Source: an uncultured Acetatifactor sp. (GTDB lineage Bacteria; Bacillota; Clostridia; Lachnospirales; Lachnospiraceae). From it: a DNA stretch of 21,055 nucleotides. The stretch is from contig CAJUGT010000064.1 of the NCBI GenBank assembly GCA_910586435.1, positions 1 to 21,055 of the forward strand, in the 5' to 3' direction. The notes beneath the pieces were generated by a model. The model had not been told where the DNA came from, searched no databases, and saw only the letters and a program-made list of their open reading frames with translations. The position numbers were made by a program, and so were the translations under genes. Below are positions 14,773-21,055 of the stretch, one piece after another (within the stretch, counting starts at the first letter, position 1; the number at the start of each line of letters is the position of its first letter).

Positions 14773-16152
14773 CTATCTGCCTCCCACCGTAATGGACGCC
14801 ACTCTTACAAGAGGCTGTCCTACATCCGTAGGGATGCTTCCCGAATAGGAACCACACATACCCTGTCCTCTGGCTACATTCTGCCCCACCATATCAATAT
14901 TCATGATAACTTCAGAGCCCTTCCCGATAAGGCTTGCCCCCCGTACTGGTTCGCATATCTTACCGTTTCTAATCACATATCCTTCGTTGACCGCAAAGTT
15001 AAATTGACCTGTGGCGGGATTCACGGAGCCACCGCCCATTTCTTTGGCGTACAGACCATACTCTATGGAGGCAATAATATCTTCATTTTTATCTTCCCCT
15101 GCCGCTATGTAAGTATTGGTCATTCTGGATGTGGGATTATATTCATAACTCTGTCTTCTTGCGCTGCCTGTGGATTCCATCCCCATTCTGCGCCCATTGA
15201 GCTTGTCAATCATATAGGTCTTCAAGATACCATTTTCAATCAATACATTCTTCTGCGCAGGTGTACCCTCATCATCAATATTGATGGACCCCCATGCGTT
15301 TGGTATGGTGCCGTCATCTATGGCCGTCACCTTGGGATTCGCAATCCTGGTGCCCAGTTTCCCCACAAATTGAGAACGTCCCAAAGCCACGCTGGAAGCT
15401 TCCAGAGAATGCCCGCATGCCTCATGGAAGATAACACCTCCAAATCCGTTTTCAATTGCCACAGGCATTGTTCCCGCCTCAATATATCCCGCATGAAGCA
15501 TTGTCACAGCCTGTCTGGAGGCTTCTCTGCCAAGTTCTTTCGCTGCGTATTCCTCCAGCAATTCCATGCCTTTCCTTGCCCCCGGCCGCACGGCGCCTGT
15601 CTGATTTTCTCCGTTCCTGCTGGCAACGGATGAAATCATTATCCTGCTCCGAATCTGTCTGTCCTGAGCAAACAATCCCTCACTGGTGGCAATCAAAATA
15701 TTGTGATCCACTTCCAGAAAGCTGCCTGTCACCTGACTGATTTCCTCACTGTAGTTTTTTGCCGCCAAGCACACCTCACGCATATAATCCACCTTTTCGG
15801 AGTTAGGTACGCTGGACGGAACTACTTTAATCGGATGCCTGTCTCCAAACAGGCGTTCCCTCAGCACAATATCCGAAAGAACCGCAGACTCCGCAAGCGC
15901 TTCCGCTACCTTGGACGCACAGCTCAACACTGCCTCCGGCGCAAGGGAAGAGGCCGAACCTGACACACACCTTGTTCCCTTGAAAATACGGATTCCCACA
16001 CCGGATATTACTGCGTCTCTGATGGTATCCGTCTGTGTGGATACCAGATTAATGGTTTTGCTGAGGGTATGTTCAGCAAATACTTCCGCATAATCCGCCC
16101 CTGTAGCCAAAGCACGTCTCAATGCCTCTTTGACCAATTCCTTTGATAACAT
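14773..16152 (-). CDS. tldD: TldD family metallopeptidase
   Basis: Catalytic zinc subunit of the TldD-TldE complex, cytosolic, 459 aa. The metal motif HEACGH (H243, E244, H248) is the HExxxH site. A Cys in GQGMCGSYSGSIP near the C-terminus corresponds to the third zinc ligand described for E. coli TldD. The start is MLSKELVKEALRRAL because GGAGG lies 7 nt before that ATG; the frame is open to 16224 without support. It is followed by tldE in the same direction. Upstream, pnp ends 113 bp away behind a hairpin terminator, so tldD probably has its own promoter or relies on readthrough; none was clear. Confidence 0.94.
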   Translation of the reverse strand: MLSKELVKEALRRALATGADYAEVFAEHTLSKTINLVSTQTDTIRDAVISGVGIRIFKGTRCVSGSASSLAPEAVLSCASKVAEALAESAVLSDIVLRERLFGDRHPIKVVPSSVPNSEKVDYMREVCLAAKNYSEEISQVTGSFLEVDHNILIATSEGLFAQDRQIRSRIMISSVASRNGENQTGAVRPGARKGMELLEEYAAKELGREASRQAVTMLHAGYIEAGTMPVAIENGFGGVIFHEACGHSLEASSVALGRSQFVGKLGTRIANPKVTAIDDGTIPNAWGSINIDDEGTPAQKNVLIENGILKTYMIDKLNGRRMGMESTGSARRQSYEYNPTSRMTNTYIAAGEDKNEDIIASIEYGLYAKEMGGGSVNPATGQFNFAVNEGYVIRNGKICEPVRGASLIGKGSEVIMNIDMVGQNVARGQGMCGSYSGSIPTDVGQPLVRVASITVGGR

Positions 16153-16219
16153 ATTTTGTCCTCCATTCCCATTTTGCACCCTTCTCAAATATTTGGATGC
16201 TGTTTTTTGTTTCTTACAT

Positions 16220-16248
16220 AACACAAAGGAGACCGCAGAGCAGTCCCC
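16220..16248 (-). terminator. Intrinsic terminator after pnp
   Basis: The minus-strand stem GGGGACTGC/GCGGTCTCC (16228-16248) forms 9 pairs, two of them G-U, around a 3-nt loop. It is followed by TTTGTGTT. The imperfect U-tract suggests partial termination and some readthrough into tldD. Confidence 0.6.
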
Positions 16249-16265
16249 AATGCCTGTTTAAAGCA

Positions 16266-18368
16266 TCAACGCTTTCTGAAATCCTGTGCCACATCTTTCA
16301 TGGAAAAGCTGATTCTGCCCATCTTGTCCTTTCCAAGGCAGACAACTGTAACCACATCACCCAATGTGAGTACATCTTCCACACGATTGATTCTTTCCTT
16401 TGCAATCTTGGAAATGTGAACCATCCCCTCTTTACCGGGAGCAAATTCCAGAAAAGCGCCGAACTCCTTAATGCTGATTACTTTGCCTTTGAAAATCTGG
16501 CCCTCCTCAAAATCGGTCACTATCATCTTGACCATTTCCAACGCCTTGTCCATCATTGGTTTATCCGTACCGCAAATGGCCACCTTGCCGTCATCTGTAA
16601 TATCTATCTTTACTCCTGTGCGGGCTATAATTTCGTTGATTGTCTTCCCTCTTTGTCCCACAACATCACCAATTCTCTCAGGGTCAATCTGAATGGAAAT
16701 AATTTTGGGCGCATAAGGGCCAACCTCCGTCCTGGGAGAAGCGATGGCAGGTTTCATACAGTTCTCCATAATAAACAGTCTTGCCTCCCTGCACCGTGCA
16801 ATGGCGCCTTCCACGATGGGCCTGGTAAGTCCATGAATCTTAATATCCATCTGAATGGCGGTAATTCCTTCCGTTGTACCGGTCACTTTGAAATCCATGT
16901 CCCCGAAGAAATCTTCCAGTCCCTGGATATCCGTAAGCAGCACAAAATCTTCATCCGTATCCCCTGTCACCAGACCACAGGAAATACCTGCCACCATCTT
17001 CTTAATGGGAACCCCTGCTGCCATCAGAGACATACAGGAAGCACAGGTGGATGCCATGGACGTAGAACCATTTGACTCAAAGGTTTCGGATACGGTACGG
17101 ATTGTATACGGGAACTCCTCTTCACTGGGAAGCACCGGAACAAGCGCTCTCTCCGCCAATGCGCCGTGACCAATCTCACGCCGTCCCGGTCCCCTGGAGG
17201 GTTTGGTCTCTCCCACGGAATAAGAGGGGAAATTATAATGATGCATATATCTCTTGCTCACTTCATTCTCATCCAATCCGTCAATCTTCTGTTGCTCAGA
17301 CAAAGGCGCCAGGGTACACACATTACAAATCTGTGTCTGCCCCCTGGTAAACATTGCGGAGCCATGCACCCGGGGAATAATGTCAATCTCCGCCGCCAGA
17401 GGACGAATCTGCGTTACCTCCCGGCCGTCCGGCCGTTTATGATCTTTTAAAATCATCTTCCGCACTGTCTTTTTCTGATATTGATAGACAGCCTCACCAA
17501 GAATTGCCAGCCATTCTTCTTTTTCGGCAAAGGCTTCCTCCAGTCTCTCGGTGACTTTCCTGATATTTTCCTCCCGGGTCTGCTTGTCATCCGTGAATAC
17601 GGCCTCTTCCATCTCTTCCGGTGTCACCAGCTTTCTCATCTCTTCAAACATCTCTTCCGGCACGGCACAGCTGGTATACTCATGCTTCTTCTTCCCCACC
17701 TCCGACACAATCCTGTCAATGAAAGCGATAATGGTCTGATTGATTTCATGAGCCTTGTAAATTGCCTCAATCATCTTCTCTTCCGGTATTTCATTGGCTC
17801 CTGCCTCGATCATGATGACTTTCTCTTTGGTGGAGGCAACAGTCAGATTAAGATCTCCGTTCTTCCACTCTTCCTGAGAAGGATTGATGATAAACTCACC
17901 ATCCTTCATCCCCACCTGGGTGGTTGCGCAGGGACCATCAAAAGGAATGTCCGAAATACAGGTGGATATAGCCGCTCCCAACATGGCCACCAGTTCAGGA
18001 CGGCACGCAGGGTCAACACTCATAACCATATTGTTCAATGTGACATCATTCCGATAATCCTTGGGAAACAGGGGACGCATGGGCCTGTCAATGACACGGC
18101 TGGTCAAAATGGCATTCTCACTTGCCTTTCCCTCTCTCTTGTTAAAGCCCCCGGGTATTTTACCCACAACATATAATTTTTCTTCGTATTCCACACTCAG
18201 AGGAAAGAAATCTATTCCTTCTCTGGGTTTCTCTGATGCGGTAGCGGTACTCAGTACCACCGTATCCCCATAACGCATAAAAGCGCATCCATTGGCCTGC
18301 TTCCCCACCCTGTTGACGTCAACTTTCAGCGTGCGTCCCGCCAGTTCCATCTCATATGTCTGATACAT
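16266..18368 (-). CDS. pnp: Polyribonucleotide nucleotidyltransferase (PNPase)
   Basis: Phosphorolytic 3'-5' exoribonuclease of RNA turnover, a ring-shaped trimer in the cytosol. 700 aa with the standard order: first RNase PH domain (about 1-225), helical domain, second RNase PH domain (about 315-540, including FTRGQTQ and GDMDFKVTGTTEGITAIQMD), KH domain (about 550-610, GQRG loop) and S1 domain (about 620-690, FKGKVISIKEFGAFLEF). The start is MYQTYEMELAGR, with GGAGG 5 nt upstream; the frame continues nine codons further without support. It lies downstream of rpsO in the conserved rpsO-pnp order, separated by a terminator and a 430-bp leader region. Confidence 0.98.
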   Translation of the reverse strand: MYQTYEMELAGRTLKVDVNRVGKQANGCAFMRYGDTVVLSTATASEKPREGIDFFPLSVEYEEKLYVVGKIPGGFNKREGKASENAILTSRVIDRPMRPLFPKDYRNDVTLNNMVMSVDPACRPELVAMLGAAISTCISDIPFDGPCATTQVGMKDGEFIINPSQEEWKNGDLNLTVASTKEKVIMIEAGANEIPEEKMIEAIYKAHEINQTIIAFIDRIVSEVGKKKHEYTSCAVPEEMFEEMRKLVTPEEMEEAVFTDDKQTREENIRKVTERLEEAFAEKEEWLAILGEAVYQYQKKTVRKMILKDHKRPDGREVTQIRPLAAEIDIIPRVHGSAMFTRGQTQICNVCTLAPLSEQQKIDGLDENEVSKRYMHHYNFPSYSVGETKPSRGPGRREIGHGALAERALVPVLPSEEEFPYTIRTVSETFESNGSTSMASTCASCMSLMAAGVPIKKMVAGISCGLVTGDTDEDFVLLTDIQGLEDFFGDMDFKVTGTTEGITAIQMDIKIHGLTRPIVEGAIARCREARLFIMENCMKPAIASPRTEVGPYAPKIISIQIDPERIGDVVGQRGKTINEIIARTGVKIDITDDGKVAICGTDKPMMDKALEMVKMIVTDFEEGQIFKGKVISIKEFGAFLEFAPGKEGMVHISKIAKERINRVEDVLTLGDVVTVVCLGKDKMGRISFSMKDVAQDFRKR

Positions 18369-18796
18369 AATTTCCTCCGTTCCACCGCTTTCCACGGCTG
18401 CTTTATAATAAACTAAGCGCGCAATCGGCGCCAGGACATTTTGGGCCTTACGGCCGCTCCATGATTACATGCGCTCCGCAGGAATCACTTTCCACACATG
18501 GGAAAAACAGCCAATCCCCTGCTTCATGACAATCATGAACTTGTATAAACAGGAACAGAAGATACCGAAACTACTGAAAAAAACACGGGCATCCACATTC
18601 TTTTCAGCGGTCTCGGAACATTCTTCTGCCCCGGATTATGAAAACACAACATAAAAATCAAAGACCACGCTGCAAGCAACGGGATATCAAGCTTGCAACG
18701 CCCCAAGGGGCGGGGTATTTGACCCTCGCGGCATTCGCCAACTGTCCGTGCAAGCACGGCCGCTTGGCTCATTGCCCCCGGGAATAAATTTATAAA
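18369..18796 (-). other. rpsO-pnp intergenic region / pnp leader
   Basis: There is no convincing gene. Close to pnp is a GGCC-GTAA-GGCC hairpin of the kind often found in pnp leaders cleaved by RNase III. A TATAAA lies about 40 bp before the start codon, but no -35 at proper spacing was found. The rpsO-proximal half holds the palindromic cluster listed separately. Confidence 0.5.
18671..18790. repeat. Palindromic cluster between rpsO and pnp
   Basis: Successive inverted repeats are TGCAAGC/GCTTGCA (18671-18677, 18691-18697), CGCCCC-AA-GGGGCG (18699-18712), GGC-ATTC-GCC near 18730-18739 and CCGTG-CAAG-CACGG (18746-18759). GGG plus TCAA near 18681-18690 can also pair with TTGA plus CCC at 18719-18725. 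It has the look of a dispersed intergenic structured repeat. A frame across it is not believed to code. Confidence 0.5.
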
Positions 18797-18798
18797 CT

Positions 18799-18838
18799 GG
18801 AAAACGGAGGAACCGAATCCCTTCGGCCTGCCTCCGTT
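18799..18838 (-). terminator. rpsO terminator
   Basis: On the minus strand ACGGAGG pairs with CCTCCGT (18831-18837, 18804-18810), with an inner CCGAA/TTCGG stem (18813-18826) and a short T-run. It lies 11 bp after the rpsO stop. Confidence 0.8.
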
Positions 18839-18848
18839 CATAATTACA

Positions 18849-19115
18849 TTATTTCCTTAAGCCGAGCCTTTCAATCAGAGCACGATATCTTGTGATATCT
18901 TTTTTCTTCAGATAATCCAAAAGGCCACGCCTCTGTCCTACCATTTTCAACATACCACGGCGGGAATGATGATCCTTGGGATTCTCTTTCAAATGCTCTG
19001 TAAGCTCCTGAATTCTTGCGGTCAGAACCGCTACCTGCACCTCAGGCGAACCGGTATCCCCCGGTGTCCTGGCATACTCATTCATAATTGCTGTCTTCTT
19101 TTCCTTTGAAATCAT
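18849..19115 (-). CDS. rpsO: 30S ribosomal protein S15
   Basis: Primary 16S rRNA binding protein of the 30S platform. 88 aa, the family length, with the characteristic GDTGSPEVQVAVLTARI, HSRRGMLKMVGQRRGLLDYL and YRALIERLGLRK blocks. AGGAGG lies 7 nt before the ATG. It has its own extended -10 promoter about 90 bp upstream, a short structured leader that may be an S15 autoregulatory site, and a strong terminator directly after the stop. pnp follows, as in most bacteria. Confidence 0.98.
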   Translation of the reverse strand: MISKEKKTAIMNEYARTPGDTGSPEVQVAVLTARIQELTEHLKENPKDHHSRRGMLKMVGQRRGLLDYLKKKDITRYRALIERLGLRK

Positions 19116-19142
19116 TTGCTTTCCTCCTGTTTTCTTCTAATC

Positions 19143-19189
19143 GCCTGACACCAAGACCGGGTTGGAGCTTCCCAAACCTGAGCATCGGC
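19143..19189 (-). promoter_or_regulatory. Candidate S15 autoregulatory leader hairpin
   Basis: In the ~80-nt rpsO leader, minus-strand GCC-GATGC pairs with GTGTC-A-GGC and encloses GGTT..GG/CC..AACC with an AAGC-type loop. Ribosomal protein S15 commonly represses its own leader through such structures; the identity here is inferred from position and fold only. Confidence 0.4.
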
Positions 19190-19201
19190 TGAACTTCAAT
19201 C

Positions 19202-19230
19202 ATCATAGCACATCCGGGAGAAAAAGTAAA
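19202..19230 (-). promoter_or_regulatory. rpsO promoter
   Basis: Minus-strand TTTACT (19225-19230), a 17-bp spacer and TATGAT (19202-19207), with TGC directly before the -10 (extended -10). The start of transcription would be near 19195. The promoter begins 10 bp after the NlpC/P60 stop. Confidence 0.7.
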
Positions 19231-19239
19231 CTCTTAATT

Positions 19240-20271
19240 TTATAAAACTCTCACACATTTTACCGGCGTGCGATAGTTGTACTTGCTGATTTTAATTCCT
19301 GTCTTCTCATTGCTGGCATGAATCACCTGCCCATTGCCAATATAAAGAGCCACATGGTTGACAGTACCTGTGCTGTCCGCATAGAACACAAGATCTCCCG
19401 GCTGAAGCTCACTTGCCGCAATCTTTGTTCCGCTGTTGGCCTGCGCCGCAGAGACACGGGGCAATGTCACACCGTACTTTTTAAACACACTCAGAACAAA
19501 TCCGGAACAGTCCGCACCCTTTGTCAGACTCGTTCCACCCCATACATAAGGGTTGCCCAAAAATTGTTTCGCATACTCCACCAATTCCACACGGACATCT
19601 GATACGCCCACACCATACATAAGTTCCGTCATGGTAATGGCAGTGGGCAGCTTGTCCACTATGGTCACATAATCCGCGGAAACATAAGCTTCCAAATCAT
19701 CAATATACACTTTAATCCAGCCATCCAGGGTCTCGATGTAATCCAGTTCTTCTCCCTTAAGCACCTTGGTCAGAATAGCGCTCTCTAAATCCGGCTGAAC
19801 TCTTACATTCAGTCCTTCCGCATCCACACGCGCAATCGTGTGAACCAACTCCGCTGCCTTTAGCTTGGCATCCGGCCCTGTAAGCAGATAATCCAGACTT
19901 ACATATCCCTCTACCTCACCTGATACAACGTGAGCCCATCCGTCTGCGCTTTCCAGTACTTCACATACGGAATCTTTGGGCATCTTCCCCACCAGCGTCC
20001 CATCAAGAGACGGTGTCTCCCTTACATTCAGATTCCCGTTCTCCACATTGGCAATGCCGATATTGGTATACCCCCATGCGGCACCCACCGCCTGCTGCGC
20101 AAGTTCAATATACTCCTCTGTGGACAACTTTGTCTGCAAAACCGTCGTCACTCCCGCCGCCGTGGGCAGAACCACTCCTTCTTCCGCTGCCGCCTGCACA
20201 GGAGGAAACGCCAGACACAACACCACTCCCGCAGAAACTACTATCCACTTTCTATTCTTTTGAAATTTCAT
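19240..20271 (-). CDS. Secreted SH3b-NlpC/P60 peptidoglycan endopeptidase
   Basis: Cell wall hydrolase expected to cut D-Glu-meso-DAP type stem peptide bonds outside the membrane. 343 aa. Signal peptide 1-28 (KNRKWIVVSAGVVLCL core, AAA before the cleavage region), then SH3b domains at about 73-130 and 145-205 (both with the NVRxxP pattern), then the NlpC/P60 domain (about 225-343). C255 in GADCSGFV, H306 in VNHVALYIG and H318 in VIHAS are the likely catalytic Cys and His residues. AGGGG lies 8 nt before the ATG. It is preceded by a perfect consensus promoter and a long structured leader, so it is probably tightly controlled after transcription starts. Confidence 0.94.
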   Translation of the reverse strand: MKFQKNRKWIVVSAGVVLCLAFPPVQAAAEEGVVLPTAAGVTTVLQTKLSTEEYIELAQQAVGAAWGYTNIGIANVENGNLNVRETPSLDGTLVGKMPKDSVCEVLESADGWAHVVSGEVEGYVSLDYLLTGPDAKLKAAELVHTIARVDAEGLNVRVQPDLESAILTKVLKGEELDYIETLDGWIKVYIDDLEAYVSADYVTIVDKLPTAITMTELMYGVGVSDVRVELVEYAKQFLGNPYVWGGTSLTKGADCSGFVLSVFKKYGVTLPRVSAAQANSGTKIAASELQPGDLVFYADSTGTVNHVALYIGNGQVIHASNEKTGIKISKYNYRTPVKCVRVL

Positions 20272-20594
20272 TCATTCTACCCCTGTTATTCCAATCCCGC
20301 AGCGTGCCTTTACACACTTTCCCCTTCCAGCCTAACTATGGGAATATCCAGCCACATAAATGTCAGTAACCTCTCATGGACTTGTCCGGTTCGCTGCTGT
20401 TTTTGTAACACCAGGCCCCCATTGCGTCCTCCCTGGCAATCAGGACTTGCTTCTCACGTCAACGATGCCACTACGTCGCTTCCTTCGCCTTGTTCTCACA
20501 AGGCAGTCACGTACTGATTACTTCCAGAGTAATGCACTGGTGTACCAGTATTTTCATATGTATTGCAAAAGTGTTACAAATTTATTACGCTACC
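20272..20594 (-). ncRNA. ~320-nt structured 5' leader of the NlpC/P60 gene (candidate cis-regulatory RNA)
   Basis: The region runs from the expected start of transcription to the coding start. Minus-strand hairpins include GCCTTGT-GAGA-ACAAGGC (20487-20504, a 7-bp stem with a GNRA loop in the sense orientation), ATTACT/AGTAAT (20517-20533), ACTGG/CCAGT (20536-20549), CGACG/CGTTG near 20463-20481, and competing pairs GTCCT/AGGAC versus CCAGG/CCTGG near 20411-20455. The competing stems suggest switching. NlpC/P60 genes often carry c-di-AMP (ydaO) riboswitches, but I do not see the conserved ydaO sequences. A plus-strand frame opposite it is not credible. Confidence 0.5.
20562..20578 (-). promoter_or_regulatory. 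Possible WalR-type box
   Basis: Minus-strand TGTAAC-N5-TGCAAT differs by one base from the WalR consensus TGTWAH-N5-TGTWAH. WalR controls cell wall hydrolases in Firmicutes, which fits the gene. The site lies about 16-32 bp downstream of the expected transcription start, an unusual place for an activator. Confidence 0.25.
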
Positions 20595-20600
20595 TTATGA

Positions 20601-20629
20601 ATTATACAGGGCAAGACACATTCTGTCAA
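20601..20629 (-). promoter_or_regulatory. Perfect consensus sigma-A promoter for the NlpC/P60 gene
   Basis: Minus-strand TTGACA (20624-20629) and TATAAT (20601-20606) with exactly 17 bp between. Both hexamers match consensus fully. Initiation is expected near 20594. Confidence 0.85.
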
Positions 20630-20639
20630 TATCTAAGCA

Positions 20640-21055
20640 ATAATTTGTTTCCTGTTAAATCCCCCTTTATTACTGTTCAGACTCTTTTTCCTGTTCGTTG
20701 CAAGTCCTGATTTACAATGCCTCTTCTTACAAAATCGTATCATTTTAATACGTTTCTTATTTCTCGTTTATATGGTTTCAAAGCTGGTGTACCCAAATGT
20801 ACCCAAGATGAAATTTTGCCAAAAGTTGTGACACGTTGCAACTTTTAGCAAAACTACGTTACCACAATTGGTTACACACTGTGTAGCCAATTTATATTTG
20901 TCTTTGCACATATTTACCCAATACAGCACAACATTCGGCAAAGGCAAGCTGCTGATATTTGATTGAACATTTTAGCACCTCTTTCTTAACAATAAATTTC
21001 TATCTCTTTAATAGCTGCTTTCATCATAACCATTTTGGTCATGATCTCGGTTATG
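20640..21055. other. Right-edge region without a convincing gene; repeats and dyads
   Basis: AT-rich, no long credible frame. It contains direct repeats TGTACCCAA (20788-20796, 20798-20806), one helical turn apart. These overlap the -35 of a weaker minus-strand promoter candidate (TTGGGT 20791-20796, TATAAA 20767-20772, spacer 18). Dyads are CGTAT/ATACG (20736-20752), AAAAGTTG/CAACTTTT (20821-20846), AATTGG-T-TACAC/GTGTA-G-CCAATT (20866-20892) and CATAACC/GGTTATG at the very edge (21025-21031, 21049-21055). Confidence 0.6.
20914..20970 (-). CDS. Possible 18-residue Cys-rich peptide
   Basis: An ATG 7 nt after AGAGG opens the frame MFNQISAACLCRMLCCIG and stops. It has four Cys in its second half. 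No promoter was found. The frame is too short to judge coding potential, so this rests on the ribosome binding site alone. Confidence 0.18.
   Translation of the reverse strand: MFNQISAACLCRMLCCIG

Noticed and set aside
18533..18841. 102-codon minus-strand frame between rpsO and pnp
   Set aside because: It overlaps the rpsO terminator and the palindromic cluster and has no ribosome site.
20272..20594. ydaO/c-di-AMP riboswitch, T-box or cobalamin riboswitch in the NlpC/P60 leader
   Set aside because: The conserved sequence blocks of these families were not found by eye; left as an unassigned leader.
20360..20710. 116-codon plus-strand frame opposite the NlpC/P60 leader
   Set aside because: It crosses the consensus minus-strand promoter and hairpins, and no protein family is recognised.
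20986..21055. Open minus-strand tails at the right edge (readings ending HNRDHDQNGYDESSY or AIKEIEIYC)
   Set aside because: Two different frames are open and neither is recognisable; the sequence beyond the window is needed to tell whether a gene ends here.

Overview
The window looks like a chromosomal segment of an anaerobic, low-to-moderate GC Firmicute, most likely a Clostridia/Lachnospiraceae member. This rests on the gene set: two small FeoA proteins with FeoB, oxygen-sensitive class III ribonucleotide reductase with its activase, a DUF5685 protein next to a J-domain protein, TldD/TldE and NlpC/P60. It also rests on strong AGGAGG-type ribosome binding sites and sigma-A promoters. The taxonomic call is an inference. 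Nearly all genes lie on the minus strand; only an amidohydrolase and a DtxR-family regulator are on the plus strand.

Layout. 1-87 is a fragment of a DnaC/IstB-like ATPase running off the left edge. 113-3704 is a ferrous iron uptake operon (feoA, feoA, long leader, feoB) with a consensus promoter and two matching DtxR-type operators. 3874-6353 holds an amidohydrolase and an acyl-CoA ligase that converge and overlap at their stop codons. 6354-6945 is a regulatory gap containing a 217-bp multi-arm palindromic element. 6946-9971 carries a short DtxR-family regulator, then nrdG and nrdD, with tandem NrdR boxes upstream. 10152-12166 is a compact three-gene operon: small membrane zinc ribbon, DUF5685, J-domain protein. 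12482-16152 has a nitroreductase, a tandem pair of ~100-bp hairpin repeats, tldE and tldD. 16266-19115 is pnp and rpsO, each with a terminator. 19240-20271 is a secreted NlpC/P60 endopeptidase preceded by a perfect consensus promoter and a ~320-nt structured leader. 20640-21055 has no convincing gene.

How it fits together. Iron is the theme of the left third: the DtxR-type regulator at 6946 is a plausible repressor of the feo operon through the sites at 2966-2983 and 3673-3690, which agree at 14 of 18 positions. NrdDG supplies deoxynucleotides anaerobically and is probably repressed by NrdR. The right third is housekeeping: RNA decay, ribosome, peptide/TldDE metallopeptidase and cell wall.

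The least explained parts are the intergenic structures: GGGACA repeats with G-quadruplex potential between the two feoA genes, a C-free mRNA tract before feoB, the palindromic element at 6606-6822, the tandem hairpins at 13090-13298 and the NlpC/P60 leader. The zinc ribbon/DUF5685/J-domain operon is the best candidate for an uncharacterised protein system. No searches or folding programs were run; all pairings were read by eye.
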